This document shows positions 33,653 through 41,992 of a DNA stretch of 46,136 bases, piece after piece. Both the position numbers and the translations under genes were made by a program. The stretch is from Bacteroidetes bacterium UBA2364 (GTDB taxonomy: Bacteria; Bacteroidota; Rhodothermia; Rhodothermales; UBA2364). The DNA lies in the NCBI GenBank assembly GCA_002344075.1, contig DDTM01000121.1:1-46136 (forward strand), in the 5' to 3' direction. The notes beneath the pieces were generated by a model. The model did no database searches, was not told where the DNA came from, and saw nothing but the letters and a program-made list of their open reading frames with translations. Every line of letters begins with the position of its first letter. Position 1 is the first letter of the stretch.

Positions 33653-34306
33653 TTAACGGCCATAAGACCGTACATATTCCGGAATTGGGATATGAGACGG
33701 TAATAATTCATCGTTGATTGCAGGGCCATAAACTGTCTGAATAGGCAGGATACCAGCCCAATAAGGCAGGCCGAGGTCTTCTGCATCATCTTTCACACCC
33801 GCATTTCGGATTTTTGCGGATGCTTGTTCGATGTACACCCGCACAATCATGGTGGCCTTTAGTTCTTTTTCGTTTGGAATTCGGGAGTCGTCCCAACGTT
33901 GAGGAATGAGCTTTTCCATAAACAGGGCGGTAAGACGCATTTTTTCTTCAGGCTCTTCCACTTTTTCGCCTGTTCCAAAGAGCATGGCCGAGCGGTAATT
34001 GACGGAATGATGGAAGGCAGAACGGGCCAGAATCAGGGCATCGGTATGGGTTACGGTGATACAAACGGGTGCACCTGTTGCCATATGGCGCATCATCCGG
34101 CTGGCCTCAGAGCCATGTAGGAGGATATAGTCGCTGTCGCGGGCAATTAAGGTAGGGATGACGATTGGTTGTTCATCCATCACAAATCCAACATGCCCAA
34201 TCAGGGCTTCATCCACAATTGGGTAAATAATGTTGCGGTCGTAGTGGCCTCTTTCGGGTACGCGAATGACCTTGTTTCTTTTGGTTTTAGGGTTTGGGGT
34301 GCTCAT
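33653..34306 (-). CDS. Pyridoxamine 5'-phosphate oxidase-like flavin split-barrel protein
   Basis: A 217-residue protein of the flavin split-barrel (PNPOx-like, NimA/COG3467) group. It probably binds FMN and reduces or oxidises a small substrate. Supporting blocks: VIRVPERGHYDRNIIYPIVDEA; ALIGHVGFVMDEQPIVIPTL; YILLHGSEASRMMRHMATG; and SAFHHSVNYRSAMLFGTGEKV with the usual His-His-Ser-x-Asn-Tyr-Arg flavin-site pattern. I start at the second in-frame Met (34306), since 18 more residues before it (to 34360) would overlap the terminator of the upstream dipeptidase. The start is supported by the terminator position. Confidence 0.85.
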   Translation of the reverse strand: MSTPNPKTKRNKVIRVPERGHYDRNIIYPIVDEALIGHVGFVMDEQPIVIPTLIARDSDYILLHGSEASRMMRHMATGAPVCITVTHTDALILARSAFHHSVNYRSAMLFGTGEKVEEPEEKMRLTALFMEKLIPQRWDDSRIPNEKELKATMIVRVYIEQASAKIRNAGVKDDAEDLGLPYWAGILPIQTVYGPAINDELLPSHIPIPEYVRSYGR

Positions 34307-34339
34307 TGTAATGGAAAATGGGTTTGAGGATCGCTTTAT

Positions 34340-34376
34340 AAAAATGAGCCTCCACAGCAACGGTTGCGGAGGCTCC
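34340..34376 (-). terminator. Rho-independent terminator after the dipeptidase gene
   Basis: A perfect 8-bp stem (GAGCCTCC at 34346-34353 with GGAGGCTC at 34368-34375) lies 30 bp beyond the dipeptidase stop. On the minus strand it is followed by ATTTTTAT. It separates the dipeptidase from the flavin protein gene. Confidence 0.75.
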
Positions 34377-34405
34377 TGTGTTTTTTCGCAACGGATTTGG
34401 GGGTG

Positions 34406-35773
34406 CTATCGGTTGGCGAAGGCCTCCATAAAACGAACACTGGCCTCAATGCCTTTGTGGAAGCGATCTATGCCATATTTTTCGTTGGGTGAGTGAATGG
34501 CATCCGAGTCTAAGCCAAAACCCATTAAGACCGTATTTAACCCCAAGATATTCTTGAAATCTGCAACAATTGGAATAGAGCCTCCTTCTCGGGTAAAGAC
34601 GGGTTTGCGGCCATAAACGCCTTCCATGGCTTTGCTGGCAGCTTGCATTGCTGGATGATGGATGTCCACCATGGCGGCATGTCCACCGTGCAACGCGGTA
34701 AACCTGAGTTTCATTGTTGATGGCGTGTTTTCCTCGAAATACTTGCGGAGCATTTCGGCCACATCGTCTGGCTGTTGATCGGGCACCAAACGGCAAGAGA
34801 TTTTAGCTCCGGCTTTGGCTGGCAAGACGGTCTTAGCACCTTCGCCTTGGTAGCCACCCCAGATGCCATTGAGGTCTAAGGTAGGTCTTGCAGTAATGCC
34901 TTCGAGGAGAGTATAGCCTGCTTCGGTACGGGTTTCGGCCACATCCACCTCGGCCTTCCAGCCTGCTTCATCAAAGGGAAGCGAGGCAAAGCCGGCCCGC
35001 TCCTCGTCCGAGAGATGACGAACCGCGTCGTAGAAGCCGGGGAGGGTGACGCGGTGGTCTGCATCATGTAAATTGGTGATTAAACGGCATAATTCATTGA
35101 GCGGATTATGCACGCCCCCGCCATACACGCCAGAGTGGAGGTCGCGGTTGGGTCCGGTTAGTTCCACTTCCACATAGGCCAATCCACGTAAACCATAGGT
35201 GATGCTGGGCACGTCTTCAGCAAATAGCGAAGTGTCGGAGATTACCACAATGTCTGCGGCCAATTTCTGTTTATTGGCTTCCAGAAATTGTGAAAGATGT
35301 ACCGAGCCTACTTCTTCTTCCCCTTCGATGATAAACTTCAGGTTGAGTGGAAGTTGGCCCTCACCTTTGATCCATGCTTCTGCGGCTTTGACGTGCATAA
35401 AGGCTTGGCCTTTGTCGTCGCAGGAGCCACGGGCATAGATCAATCCATCTTTGATAACGGGTTCAAAAGGCGGGGAGTCCCACAATTCCAATGGATCAGG
35501 AGGTTGCACATCGTAGTGTCCATACACCAAAACGGTAGGAAGTTGGGCATCTCGGATGTGCTCTGCATACACCACTGGATGGCCAGGGGTGGGCATGATT
35601 TCGACGTGGGCCATGCCAATATCTCGGAGGTTTTTGGCAAGCCATTCGGCAGCTTTCTTTACATCTCCTGCATGGTTTGAGTCTGCACTCACCGAAGGAA
35701 TGCGTAGCCATTCGAGCAATTCCGATACCTGTTGGTCGGCATGATCGGCGGCATATGTTAAGGCTTTTTGCAT
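34406..35773 (-). CDS. M20 family dipeptidase
   Basis: A 455-residue zinc metallopeptidase of the M20A/C dipeptidase group (carnosinase/CNDP-like). Ligands and catalytic residues visible: GHYDVQPP (His86, Asp88), GSCDDKGQ (Asp119), EGEEEVGS (Glu152-Glu154), VVISDTSLFA, and the C-terminal SDAIHSPNEKY. The central lid domain (about 205-330) is typical. It is likely cytosolic, with no signal peptide. A bracketing pattern of ATG 35773 and the stop at 34406 gives a normal length. It cleaves dipeptides; the preference is not predictable. It is followed by a terminator. Confidence 0.93.
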   Translation of the reverse strand: MQKALTYAADHADQQVSELLEWLRIPSVSADSNHAGDVKKAAEWLAKNLRDIGMAHVEIMPTPGHPVVYAEHIRDAQLPTVLVYGHYDVQPPDPLELWDSPPFEPVIKDGLIYARGSCDDKGQAFMHVKAAEAWIKGEGQLPLNLKFIIEGEEEVGSVHLSQFLEANKQKLAADIVVISDTSLFAEDVPSITYGLRGLAYVEVELTGPNRDLHSGVYGGGVHNPLNELCRLITNLHDADHRVTLPGFYDAVRHLSDEERAGFASLPFDEAGWKAEVDVAETRTEAGYTLLEGITARPTLDLNGIWGGYQGEGAKTVLPAKAGAKISCRLVPDQQPDDVAEMLRKYFEENTPSTMKLRFTALHGGHAAMVDIHHPAMQAASKAMEGVYGRKPVFTREGGSIPIVADFKNILGLNTVLMGFGLDSDAIHSPNEKYGIDRFHKGIEASVRFMEAFANR

Positions 35774-35835
35774 AGCAGTTTGTTTTTTAGGAGCAGATGA
35801 GTTATCTAAAGATACAATCAGAATCGGGGGTAAAT

Positions 35836-36546
35836 CTAAATTTTGGAAGCGTTTTCGGTGATTTTAAGCAGGCGGCGTACTTCTTCGATGTTGGTTTCCA
35901 TCCATGAGCTGGTTACGCCATGAGCGGTGCGTTCTATCGTTTTCCGTAACGAGGCATGAAGCTCCGTTGCACCCGTTTTTCTGACGATGTCAAGTGCATT
36001 TTTGGAGGTTACGCCACCGCCGGGCAAAATGGTTATTCGTTCTTGTGCTTCCTGAATCAAGTGGGCGAGAACAGGAATACCATCAAACGCCGTATGGGCC
36101 AACCCCGAAGTAAGGATACGTGTAAACCCTAAATGAACAAGGGTTTCTAATGCTTTCATTCCATCAGAAACCACGTCGAAGGCACGATGGAAAACGGTTT
36201 CCATGCCCTCGGCGGCCTCCAACATGCGGCAACAAGCGTCTGTATCTATGGTTCCGTCTGGAGCAAGGGCACCAAAAACGACGCCTTCCACACCTTCCGA
36301 CTTGCAAACATGGATGTCTTCCAACATAGCCGCAAGTTCATCCGGTTGGTAGCAAAAATCACCACCGCGTGGTCGAATCAGTACCATAATGGGGATATTC
36401 AACCGGCGTTTAAGGAGGCGAATCATCCCCAAACTGGGGGTGGTTCCGCCCTCCGAGAGGTTTTCGCAAAGTTCTATGCGGTGTGCGCCCCCCTCCATGG
36501 CAGCGATGGCAGATTGGAAGTTGGCGGCACAAATTTCCAGTGTCAT
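35836..36546 (-). CDS. cutC: Copper homeostasis protein CutC family
   Basis: A 236-residue TIM-barrel protein of the CutC family. The family was named for copper tolerance in E. coli, though a direct copper role is disputed. Signatures: EICAANFQSAIAAMEGGAHRIELCENLSEGG (N-terminal, split here in reading order), IMVLIRPRGGDFCY, GVVFGALAPDGTID, TVFHRAFDV, RILTSGLA, ITILPGGGV and GATELHAS. The length and order are those of the family. It is 62 bp upstream of the dipeptidase on the same strand and may be co-transcribed with it. It is divergent from rfbB. Confidence 0.92.
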   Translation of the reverse strand: MTLEICAANFQSAIAAMEGGAHRIELCENLSEGGTTPSLGMIRLLKRRLNIPIMVLIRPRGGDFCYQPDELAAMLEDIHVCKSEGVEGVVFGALAPDGTIDTDACCRMLEAAEGMETVFHRAFDVVSDGMKALETLVHLGFTRILTSGLAHTAFDGIPVLAHLIQEAQERITILPGGGVTSKNALDIVRKTGATELHASLRKTIERTAHGVTSSWMETNIEEVRRLLKITENASKI

Positions 36547-36632
36547 GAATGGGTTGTTTGGTTCAAGGATTTTTAGGCGTGTTTGGATCTCGTATTCAAA
36601 GCCTTAGTTTAGGGTATTATAACCCAAAAAGA

Positions 36633-36670
36633 AAGGATCTCAGTCATTAATTAAGGATCAAAGTCATTAA
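36633..36670 (+). repeat. Tandem 18-bp direct repeat abutting the rfbB start
   Basis: Two copies of AAGGATCNNAGTCATTAA lie at 36633-36650 and 36653-36670, so the period is 20 bp. The second copy ends one base before the rfbB ATG at 36672. Upstream is a small inverted repeat GGGT-ATTATA-ACCC (36612-36625). The site could be an operator or an RNA-binding site controlling rfbB; this is inference from position and symmetry. Confidence 0.5.
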
Positions 36671-36671
36671 G

Positions 36672-37757
36672 ATGCAAAACATAAAAAACCTTTTGGTCAC
36701 AGGTGGATGTGGTTTTATTGGTTCTGCCTTGGTTCGGTGGTTGATTCAAGAAGAAGCGGTCTGGGTAGTGAATGTGGATGCGTTGACCTATGCCGGAAAT
36801 CCAGACTCGGTAGCTTCGGTGGCAGGTTCGCCAAATTATACCTTTTTGCAGGCGGATATTTCGGATGCTGCTACCATGCAGCGCGTTTTTGAGACACATC
36901 AACCCGATGCGGTGGTACACCTCGCGGCGGAAAGCCATGTGGATCGTTCAATAGATGGGCCTGCAACGTTTATTCAAACCAATATTGTAGGCACATACAC
37001 ACTTTTGGAAGCAGCCCGACAGTATTGGCATACATTGCCTCGTCCCAAAAGAAATAATTTCCGGTTCCTACATGTATCTACCGATGAAGTGTTTGGTACA
37101 CTGGATGATACTGGATTTTTTCGGGAAGACACGCCATACCGGCCTAATTCGCCTTACTCTGCCAGCAAAGCGGCTTCCGACCATTTGGTGCGTGCGTGGT
37201 ATCACACCTATGGTTTTCCCGTTTTAACCACCAATTGCTCTAATAATTATGGGCCTTATCAATTTCCCGAAAAACTGATTCCAGTGGTCATTCTTAAAGC
37301 CCTTGCGGGCGCAGAAATCCCTGTATATGGGAATGGAGCAAATGTACGCGACTGGTTGTTTGTGGACGACCATGTTCGGGCGTTGTGGCGGGTTTTGCAA
37401 CAAGGAATACCCGGCGAAACCTATAATATTGGAGGATGGAACGAGCAAACCAATTTGTCTGTGGTCCATACCATCTGTCAGATCTTAGAGGAACTCCGCC
37501 CTACGAAAATGCCTTACTCCCGTCAGATTACCTTTGTCACCGACCGCCCTGGCCATGATTTCCGTTATGCTATGGATGCAACCAAAATAGACCGTGAGTT
37601 AGGCTGGCGACCACAGGAAACGTTTGATTCTGGTCTCCGTAAAACCGTTAAGTGGTATATAGAAAATCCGAAATGGTGGCAAAATGTTCTTTCTGGTGTA
37701 TATCGTCTGGAGCGTTTAGGAACCCAAGCCCCGAAGGATGGAGGAAAAAACGGATGA
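36672..37757 (+). CDS. rfbB: dTDP-glucose 4,6-dehydratase
   Basis: A 361-residue short-chain dehydrogenase-fold enzyme. It converts dTDP-glucose to dTDP-4-keto-6-deoxyglucose using bound NAD+. Signatures: the Rossmann loop TGGCGFIGSALVRW; HLAAESHVDRSI; the catalytic STDEVFG; and YSASKAASDHLVRAW with the Tyr and Lys of the triad; then NCSNNYGPYQFPEKLIP and FVDDHVRALW. The length is slightly longer than usual through its C-terminal extension (LERLGTQAPKDGGKNG). It overlaps rfbA by 4 bp (ATGA). rfbC and rfbD are not in the window, so the end product, for example rhamnose, is uncertain. Confidence 0.95.
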   Translation: MQNIKNLLVTGGCGFIGSALVRWLIQEEAVWVVNVDALTYAGNPDSVASVAGSPNYTFLQADISDAATMQRVFETHQPDAVVHLAAESHVDRSIDGPATFIQTNIVGTYTLLEAARQYWHTLPRPKRNNFRFLHVSTDEVFGTLDDTGFFREDTPYRPNSPYSASKAASDHLVRAWYHTYGFPVLTTNCSNNYGPYQFPEKLIPVVILKALAGAEIPVYGNGANVRDWLFVDDHVRALWRVLQQGIPGETYNIGGWNEQTNLSVVHTICQILEELRPTKMPYSRQITFVTDRPGHDFRYAMDATKIDRELGWRPQETFDSGLRKTVKWYIENPKWWQNVLSGVYRLERLGTQAPKDGGKNG

Positions 37758-38620
37758 GAGGAATTATTCTGGCGGGTGGGACGGGGTCCCGTCTTTGGCC
37801 TGTTACCTATGCAATCAGTAAACAATTATTGCCGGTTTACGATAAGCCGATGATCTATTACCCCCTTTCTACGCTGATGTTGGCCGGTATTCGGGATGTT
37901 TTGATTATCACTACCCCGCACGAAACACCATTGTTCCGTCATTTATTGGGAGATGGGGCACAATGGGGGATGAACCTTCAGTATGCTGTACAACCGAAAC
38001 CTGAAGGATTGGCACAGGCCTTTATCATTGGCCGTACTTTTGTGGCTGGCGAGGCGGTTTGCCTCATCTTAGGGGACAATATTTTTTATGGGGCTGGCTT
38101 GCAAGAAAAACTGCACCTTGCTTCGAGCCGCACCAATGGGGGAGTGGTCTTTGGGTATCAGGTACGAGACCCACATCGCTATGGTGTGGTTACGTTTGAT
38201 GCGAAGGGCAAAGCCACCCACATCGAGGAGAAGCCTCAAAAACCACGTTCTAACTATGCGGTTACGGGGTTATATTTCTATGACCAACACGTGACCGACA
38301 TTGCCGCCGCATTGAAGCCTTCTGCTCGTGGGGAACTGGAAATCACAGATGTGAACAATGTTTATCTCCAAAAAGGAGCATTGGAGGTTATGCTTCTGGG
38401 GCGTGGTTACGCTTGGTTGGATACGGGAACCCACGAGTCTTTGCTACAAGCAGCCAATTTCGTCCAGACCATCGAGGAACGACAAGGACTAAAAATTGCT
38501 TGTCCGGAAGAAATTGCTTTTGAAAATGGATGGATTACCAATGAACAACTCTCTGAATGTGCAGAACGGTTCGGAAAAAGCACTTATGGCGCATATCTAC
38601 GGTCTTTACTGGGCGTGTAA
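37754..38620 (+). CDS. rfbA: Glucose-1-phosphate thymidylyltransferase
   Basis: A 288-residue nucleotidyltransferase that makes dTDP-glucose from glucose-1-phosphate and dTTP, the step before RfbB. Motifs: ILAGGTGSRLWPVTYAISKQ with the nucleotide-binding GGTGSRLxP; LLPVYDKPMIYYPL; LILGDNIFYG; HIEEKPQKPRSNYAVTGLYF; and WLDTGTHESLLQAANFV. The start is the ATG overlapping the rfbB stop; an earlier in-frame Met at 37652 would be inside rfbB. The gene order rfbB-rfbA suggests transcription as one unit from the repeat-containing region before rfbB. It ends 29 bp before the convergent ankyrin gene. Confidence 0.95.
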   Translation: MRGIILAGGTGSRLWPVTYAISKQLLPVYDKPMIYYPLSTLMLAGIRDVLIITTPHETPLFRHLLGDGAQWGMNLQYAVQPKPEGLAQAFIIGRTFVAGEAVCLILGDNIFYGAGLQEKLHLASSRTNGGVVFGYQVRDPHRYGVVTFDAKGKATHIEEKPQKPRSNYAVTGLYFYDQHVTDIAAALKPSARGELEITDVNNVYLQKGALEVMLLGRGYAWLDTGTHESLLQAANFVQTIEERQGLKIACPEEIAFENGWITNEQLSECAERFGKSTYGAYLRSLLGV

Positions 38621-38649
38621 TAGCACATATTTATTGATATATCATCTTG

Positions 38650-39636
38650 TTATTTCAAGGGTTTAAGGGTAATTTGTTTTGCGGGGTCTAAAACGGCCTC
38701 ATTCCTGATTAAGAGGGCATCGGCGGTTTGTCCAAAATGATCGGTGATGTTGGGATTTGCCCCTGCAACTTTGAGTTTTTCCATGATGGCTTTGTTGTGT
38801 TGTTGGGCCGCAAGGTGTAGGGCAGTTCCCCCTTGCCAGCCCTCCACATTTCTACGGTTAGGGTCGGCACCTGCGGTCAATAAAGCATCAACCACTGCCA
38901 TCTGGTTGGCCCGAACGGCAGCCATCAGTGCGGTATAACCAGTGGCATTTGTGGCATTGGGGTTTGCGCCTTTTTTGAGGAGGAGATTGACCAACGATAC
39001 ATTTCCGAGATAGGATGCAGAAACCAGAGGAGGGGTAGCTTGTTGGTCTCCCACATTTACATTGGCTCCGGCGTCTAAAAGCAAGTTCGTAACAGTCGTG
39101 TGGTTTCGTTGGATCGCAAATTGGAGCGCCGTGCGGCGGGTCTGGTCGGTTGCCTCTAATGCTGGATTTCCTTGTAGTAGCTGCTCCACCACATAGGCAT
39201 TTCCGGATTTGGCCCCCATCATCAGGGGAGAACGCCCCCAAAGATCCTGTACATCTACCTTAGGCTCATATGCCATCATGCGCGTCACAATCCGAGTGCG
39301 TCCATATGCAGATGCTTCCACGAGTGGTATAAAGCCATCCGAAAAGACCTGATCTGGCTTGGCGCCATGTAGCATCAATAAATTGGTCGGTTGAAAATAG
39401 TTTTTTTGTATCCCGATTCGCCAAGCTGCACCATCGGCAACGTCTGGTTGCATCCCCGCTTCTAAAAACCACTGTACTTCCTGTAAGCGATAGGCCGAGA
39501 AAGCCTCCAAAAAAGCCATTTCGGTAAAAGGTATTTTTCTTTCCTGCAACTTGGCGCGGGCCTGTTCTGGTGAGGCTTGCTCTGTACATGTCGCGAAGGA
39601 AAAAGTAAGACACAAAAGCAAAAGTCTATGTCGCAT
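38650..39636 (-). CDS. Secreted ankyrin-repeat protein
   Basis: A 328-residue protein with an N-terminal signal sequence (MRHRLLLLCLTFSFATC) followed by about eight ankyrin repeats (about residues 40-310), seen as repeats of the pattern TALMAAVRANQMAVVDALLTAGADPN. Well-formed units include TALQFAIQRNHTTVTNLLLD, VSLVNLLLKKGANPN and TALHLAAQQHNKAIMEKLKV. A cysteine at 17 could be a lipidation site, although ATC is a weak lipobox. Ankyrin domains bind proteins, so it is likely a periplasmic or surface adapter. It is divergent from the glycan cassette across 245 bp. A longer start (39672) would add 12 residues before the signal. Confidence 0.8.
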   Translation of the reverse strand: MRHRLLLLCLTFSFATCTEQASPEQARAKLQERKIPFTEMAFLEAFSAYRLQEVQWFLEAGMQPDVADGAAWRIGIQKNYFQPTNLLMLHGAKPDQVFSDGFIPLVEASAYGRTRIVTRMMAYEPKVDVQDLWGRSPLMMGAKSGNAYVVEQLLQGNPALEATDQTRRTALQFAIQRNHTTVTNLLLDAGANVNVGDQQATPPLVSASYLGNVSLVNLLLKKGANPNATNATGYTALMAAVRANQMAVVDALLTAGADPNRRNVEGWQGGTALHLAAQQHNKAIMEKLKVAGANPNITDHFGQTADALLIRNEAVLDPAKQITLKPLK

Positions 39637-39881
39637 ACACACTAATTGAACTGTTTTTGAGCGAGTGAACAATTAAAATACAGGATTGTTGGTGTGGTGA
39701 AAGGTGGATTCATGTAGAAGACGTTGCTTCTGGCTGATACTACTTGTAACTTTGGCTCGCTGTATCTGGCATTTTAAACACTCGTCGGATTAGAAACGTC
39801 TTTAGCGGGTATGCCGTTGATGGGTTTCTGGCCCAGTCAAATTTGTTCAATATCACTTCCATTAGAATTTCCTGTTGTTCT

Positions 39882-40850
39882 GTGTCCATAAAAGCATTCA
39901 TCAAGCCCTTAATCGCCATCATCTGGTTACTACTTCTGATATGGTTTATCCGTTGGGATCAGATTATGCAGACCATTCGCACTGCCGATTGGCGTTTCGC
40001 TGGTGTGTCTCTCCTCTTGTTGCCCTTAAATATATATCTTCAGGCGGTGATTTGGCAGATGCTGGTTCGTCGGCGCTTTCCCGAAGAGCGGTTTTTTCAA
40101 TCTCTGGGAGCGATTCTGGTTGGGCAAACCCTTGGTTTGTTTACTCCTGCACGCTTGGGGGATTTTGTAGGGCGGGCCTATTACTTAGACCATCAAAATA
40201 AATGGGAGTTGGCAGCCCTTACAGGTGCACAGCAACTTATTGCTTTGGCGTGTTATATAGGTTTTGGAATACCCGCATTGCTTTATTTTCTGATGTGGCA
40301 CCTCCGGTTACACGCTTTTATTTGGTACCTTGTTCTCGTTGCGGGGATAGGCACTTTGTTGCTTTTGATAACGGTATTCTTACATCCACGAGCAGTTTAT
40401 CGTTTTATTGCAAACCGATATCCATACCCGCATCTCCTTAAAACATTTGGTTTTTTACGCCATCTCCGGCTTCAGGATGTGTATTGGCTTTTTGGGTTGA
40501 CATCTTTGCGATACGTTGTTTTCTCGGTGCAGTGCCTGCTGGTTTTGTATGCGTTCGGTGCCCAAATCCATTGGACGAATGCCGTTCTTGCCATTGCCTT
40601 GTTTTTTTATGCCAACAGTGTAATCCCGTCACCCGCATTGGCTGGTTTGGGGGTGCGGGAAGGCTCGGCTGTCTTTTTTATGGGATTTTTTGGCGTTCCT
40701 GCAGCCATTGCCTTCAGCACTTCCTTGCTACTCTATGTAATCAATATTGTACTTCCGGCCATAATAGGGCTGCCCCTTGTTTTACGCCTTAAACTTGGTA
40801 CGACCCTTTCTGTGGAACGGGCACTACCCAAAGTGAACCCGCCCTCATGA
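39882..40850 (+). CDS. LPG-synthase transmembrane-domain (UPF0104) family protein
   Basis: A 322-residue polytopic membrane protein with about eight hydrophobic helices. It resembles the lysylphosphatidylglycerol synthase transmembrane family, which is also called flippase-like. Sequence elements are LGAILVGQTLGLFTPARLGDFVGRAYYL near residue 80 and NSVIPSPALAGLGVREGSAV near 255, which are hallmarks of this family. The start is a GTG, chosen because it begins the first helix MSIKAFIKPLIAIIWLLLLI; a TTG at 39843 is a longer alternative. Its stop overlaps the first GT2 gene (ATGA). Family members often sit beside glycosyltransferases, and a flipping role is plausible but unproven. Confidence 0.78.
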   Translation: MSIKAFIKPLIAIIWLLLLIWFIRWDQIMQTIRTADWRFAGVSLLLLPLNIYLQAVIWQMLVRRRFPEERFFQSLGAILVGQTLGLFTPARLGDFVGRAYYLDHQNKWELAALTGAQQLIALACYIGFGIPALLYFLMWHLRLHAFIWYLVLVAGIGTLLLLITVFLHPRAVYRFIANRYPYPHLLKTFGFLRHLRLQDVYWLFGLTSLRYVVFSVQCLLVLYAFGAQIHWTNAVLAIALFFYANSVIPSPALAGLGVREGSAVFFMGFFGVPAAIAFSTSLLLYVINIVLPAIIGLPLVLRLKLGTTLSVERALPKVNPPS

Positions 40851-41992
40851 CATTTTTATTAGCTGCCTTTTCGTTTTTTACGGTTTTTTATGCACTACTG
40901 TTGATTGCCTTTGCATGGGGGTTCCGTGATGTGGTGCGGTCTTATCAGCCCCGCCATATCCCCGATCCAGAAAAGCCGTTTGTTACGGTTGTTATTGCTG
41001 CTCGAAATGAGGCCGATAACATTTTACTCTGCTTACACCGACTTTTGGAAAACCACTATCCGCAAAATCGTTTCGAGGTAATTGTCGTAAATGACGACTC
41101 TTCAGACCAAACTGCGGCTATTGTTGACGAGCTTCGTAAAGAATATGCAAACCTCCGGTTGCTGCATATGCCCGAAAATTCCATCCGAACACGTGCCCAC
41201 AAAAAGAAAGCCATCGAAAAAGGGGTTTTGCAAGCCAAAGGAGAAATTATCCTGACAACAGATGCCGATTGTCTCGTTCCGAAGCATTGGATTGAAACCA
41301 TGACTGCCAATTTTGAGGCGAACACTGCTTTTGTCTCCGGACCGGTTGCTTTTCGGCATAAATATATATTTTTCAAGGATATACAAGCATTGGAATTTTT
41401 GGGATTGGTGGCGGTCGGAGCAGGAGCCATTGGGCTGAATCGCCCGAATTTGGCAAATGGTGCCAATGTGGCATACCGGAAAAGTGTATTCTTGGAAATT
41501 AAAGGATTTGATGGAATAGACCACCTTACTTCTGGCGACGACGAGATGTTGATGCAAAAGATTGCCGCCACCGAAACTTGGAAGGTGCGTTTCTGTCCTT
41601 CGCCCGACGCTTTGGTCCGCACCGATCCGGTTGCAACGTTTCAGGACTTAATCCAACAACGAAAAAGGTGGGCATCCAAAGGTGCGCTTTACCCGAATAA
41701 AGCATATGTCGCGACCATTATCTCGATATATTGGTTCTTTTTGCTTTTTGTGCTTACCTCGGTTGCCTTGTTTTGGTATCCTAATGCCATTTGGTTTCTG
41801 GCAGGTGCATTAGGGCTTAAAATTTTGTCGGAAGGTGCGCTATTGTTTCAGGCCGCGCGGCAGTGGCGGCAAAGGAGACTCTTGGCCTATTTTCTGCCAG
41901 GCCAATTGCTTCATATTCCGTATATAGTCTATATTGGGTTGGTTTCTCAGGTTGGTGGGTATCAGTGGAAAGGCAGACAGATTCAGCGATGA
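40847..41992 (+). CDS. Family 2 glycosyltransferase, membrane-bound
   Basis: A 381-residue GT-A glycosyltransferase. A short N-terminal helix is followed by the catalytic domain: FVTVVIAARNEADNILLCLH, EVIVVNDDSSDQTAAIV, the DXD-type TTDADCLVP, SGDDEMLMQKI and the QQRKRW motif of processive GT2 enzymes. Two or three C-terminal helices follow. The QxxRW-like motif suggests a processive enzyme such as a polysaccharide or glucan synthase, but single-sugar transfer to a lipid is also possible. Both ends overlap neighbours (ATGA at 40847 and 41989), so it is tightly coupled in an operon. Confidence 0.9.
   Translation: MTFLLAAFSFFTVFYALLLIAFAWGFRDVVRSYQPRHIPDPEKPFVTVVIAARNEADNILLCLHRLLENHYPQNRFEVIVVNDDSSDQTAAIVDELRKEYANLRLLHMPENSIRTRAHKKKAIEKGVLQAKGEIILTTDADCLVPKHWIETMTANFEANTAFVSGPVAFRHKYIFFKDIQALEFLGLVAVGAGAIGLNRPNLANGANVAYRKSVFLEIKGFDGIDHLTSGDDEMLMQKIAATETWKVRFCPSPDALVRTDPVATFQDLIQQRKRWASKGALYPNKAYVATIISIYWFFLLFVLTSVALFWYPNAIWFLAGALGLKILSEGALLFQAARQWRQRRLLAYFLPGQLLHIPYIVYIGLVSQVGGYQWKGRQIQR

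Noticed and set aside
39740..39922. Short minus-strand ORF (60 codons) in the ankyrin to glycan cassette gap
   Set aside because: A 49-residue form looks almost protein-like, but it overlaps the GTG start of the membrane protein gene and has no recognisable motif.
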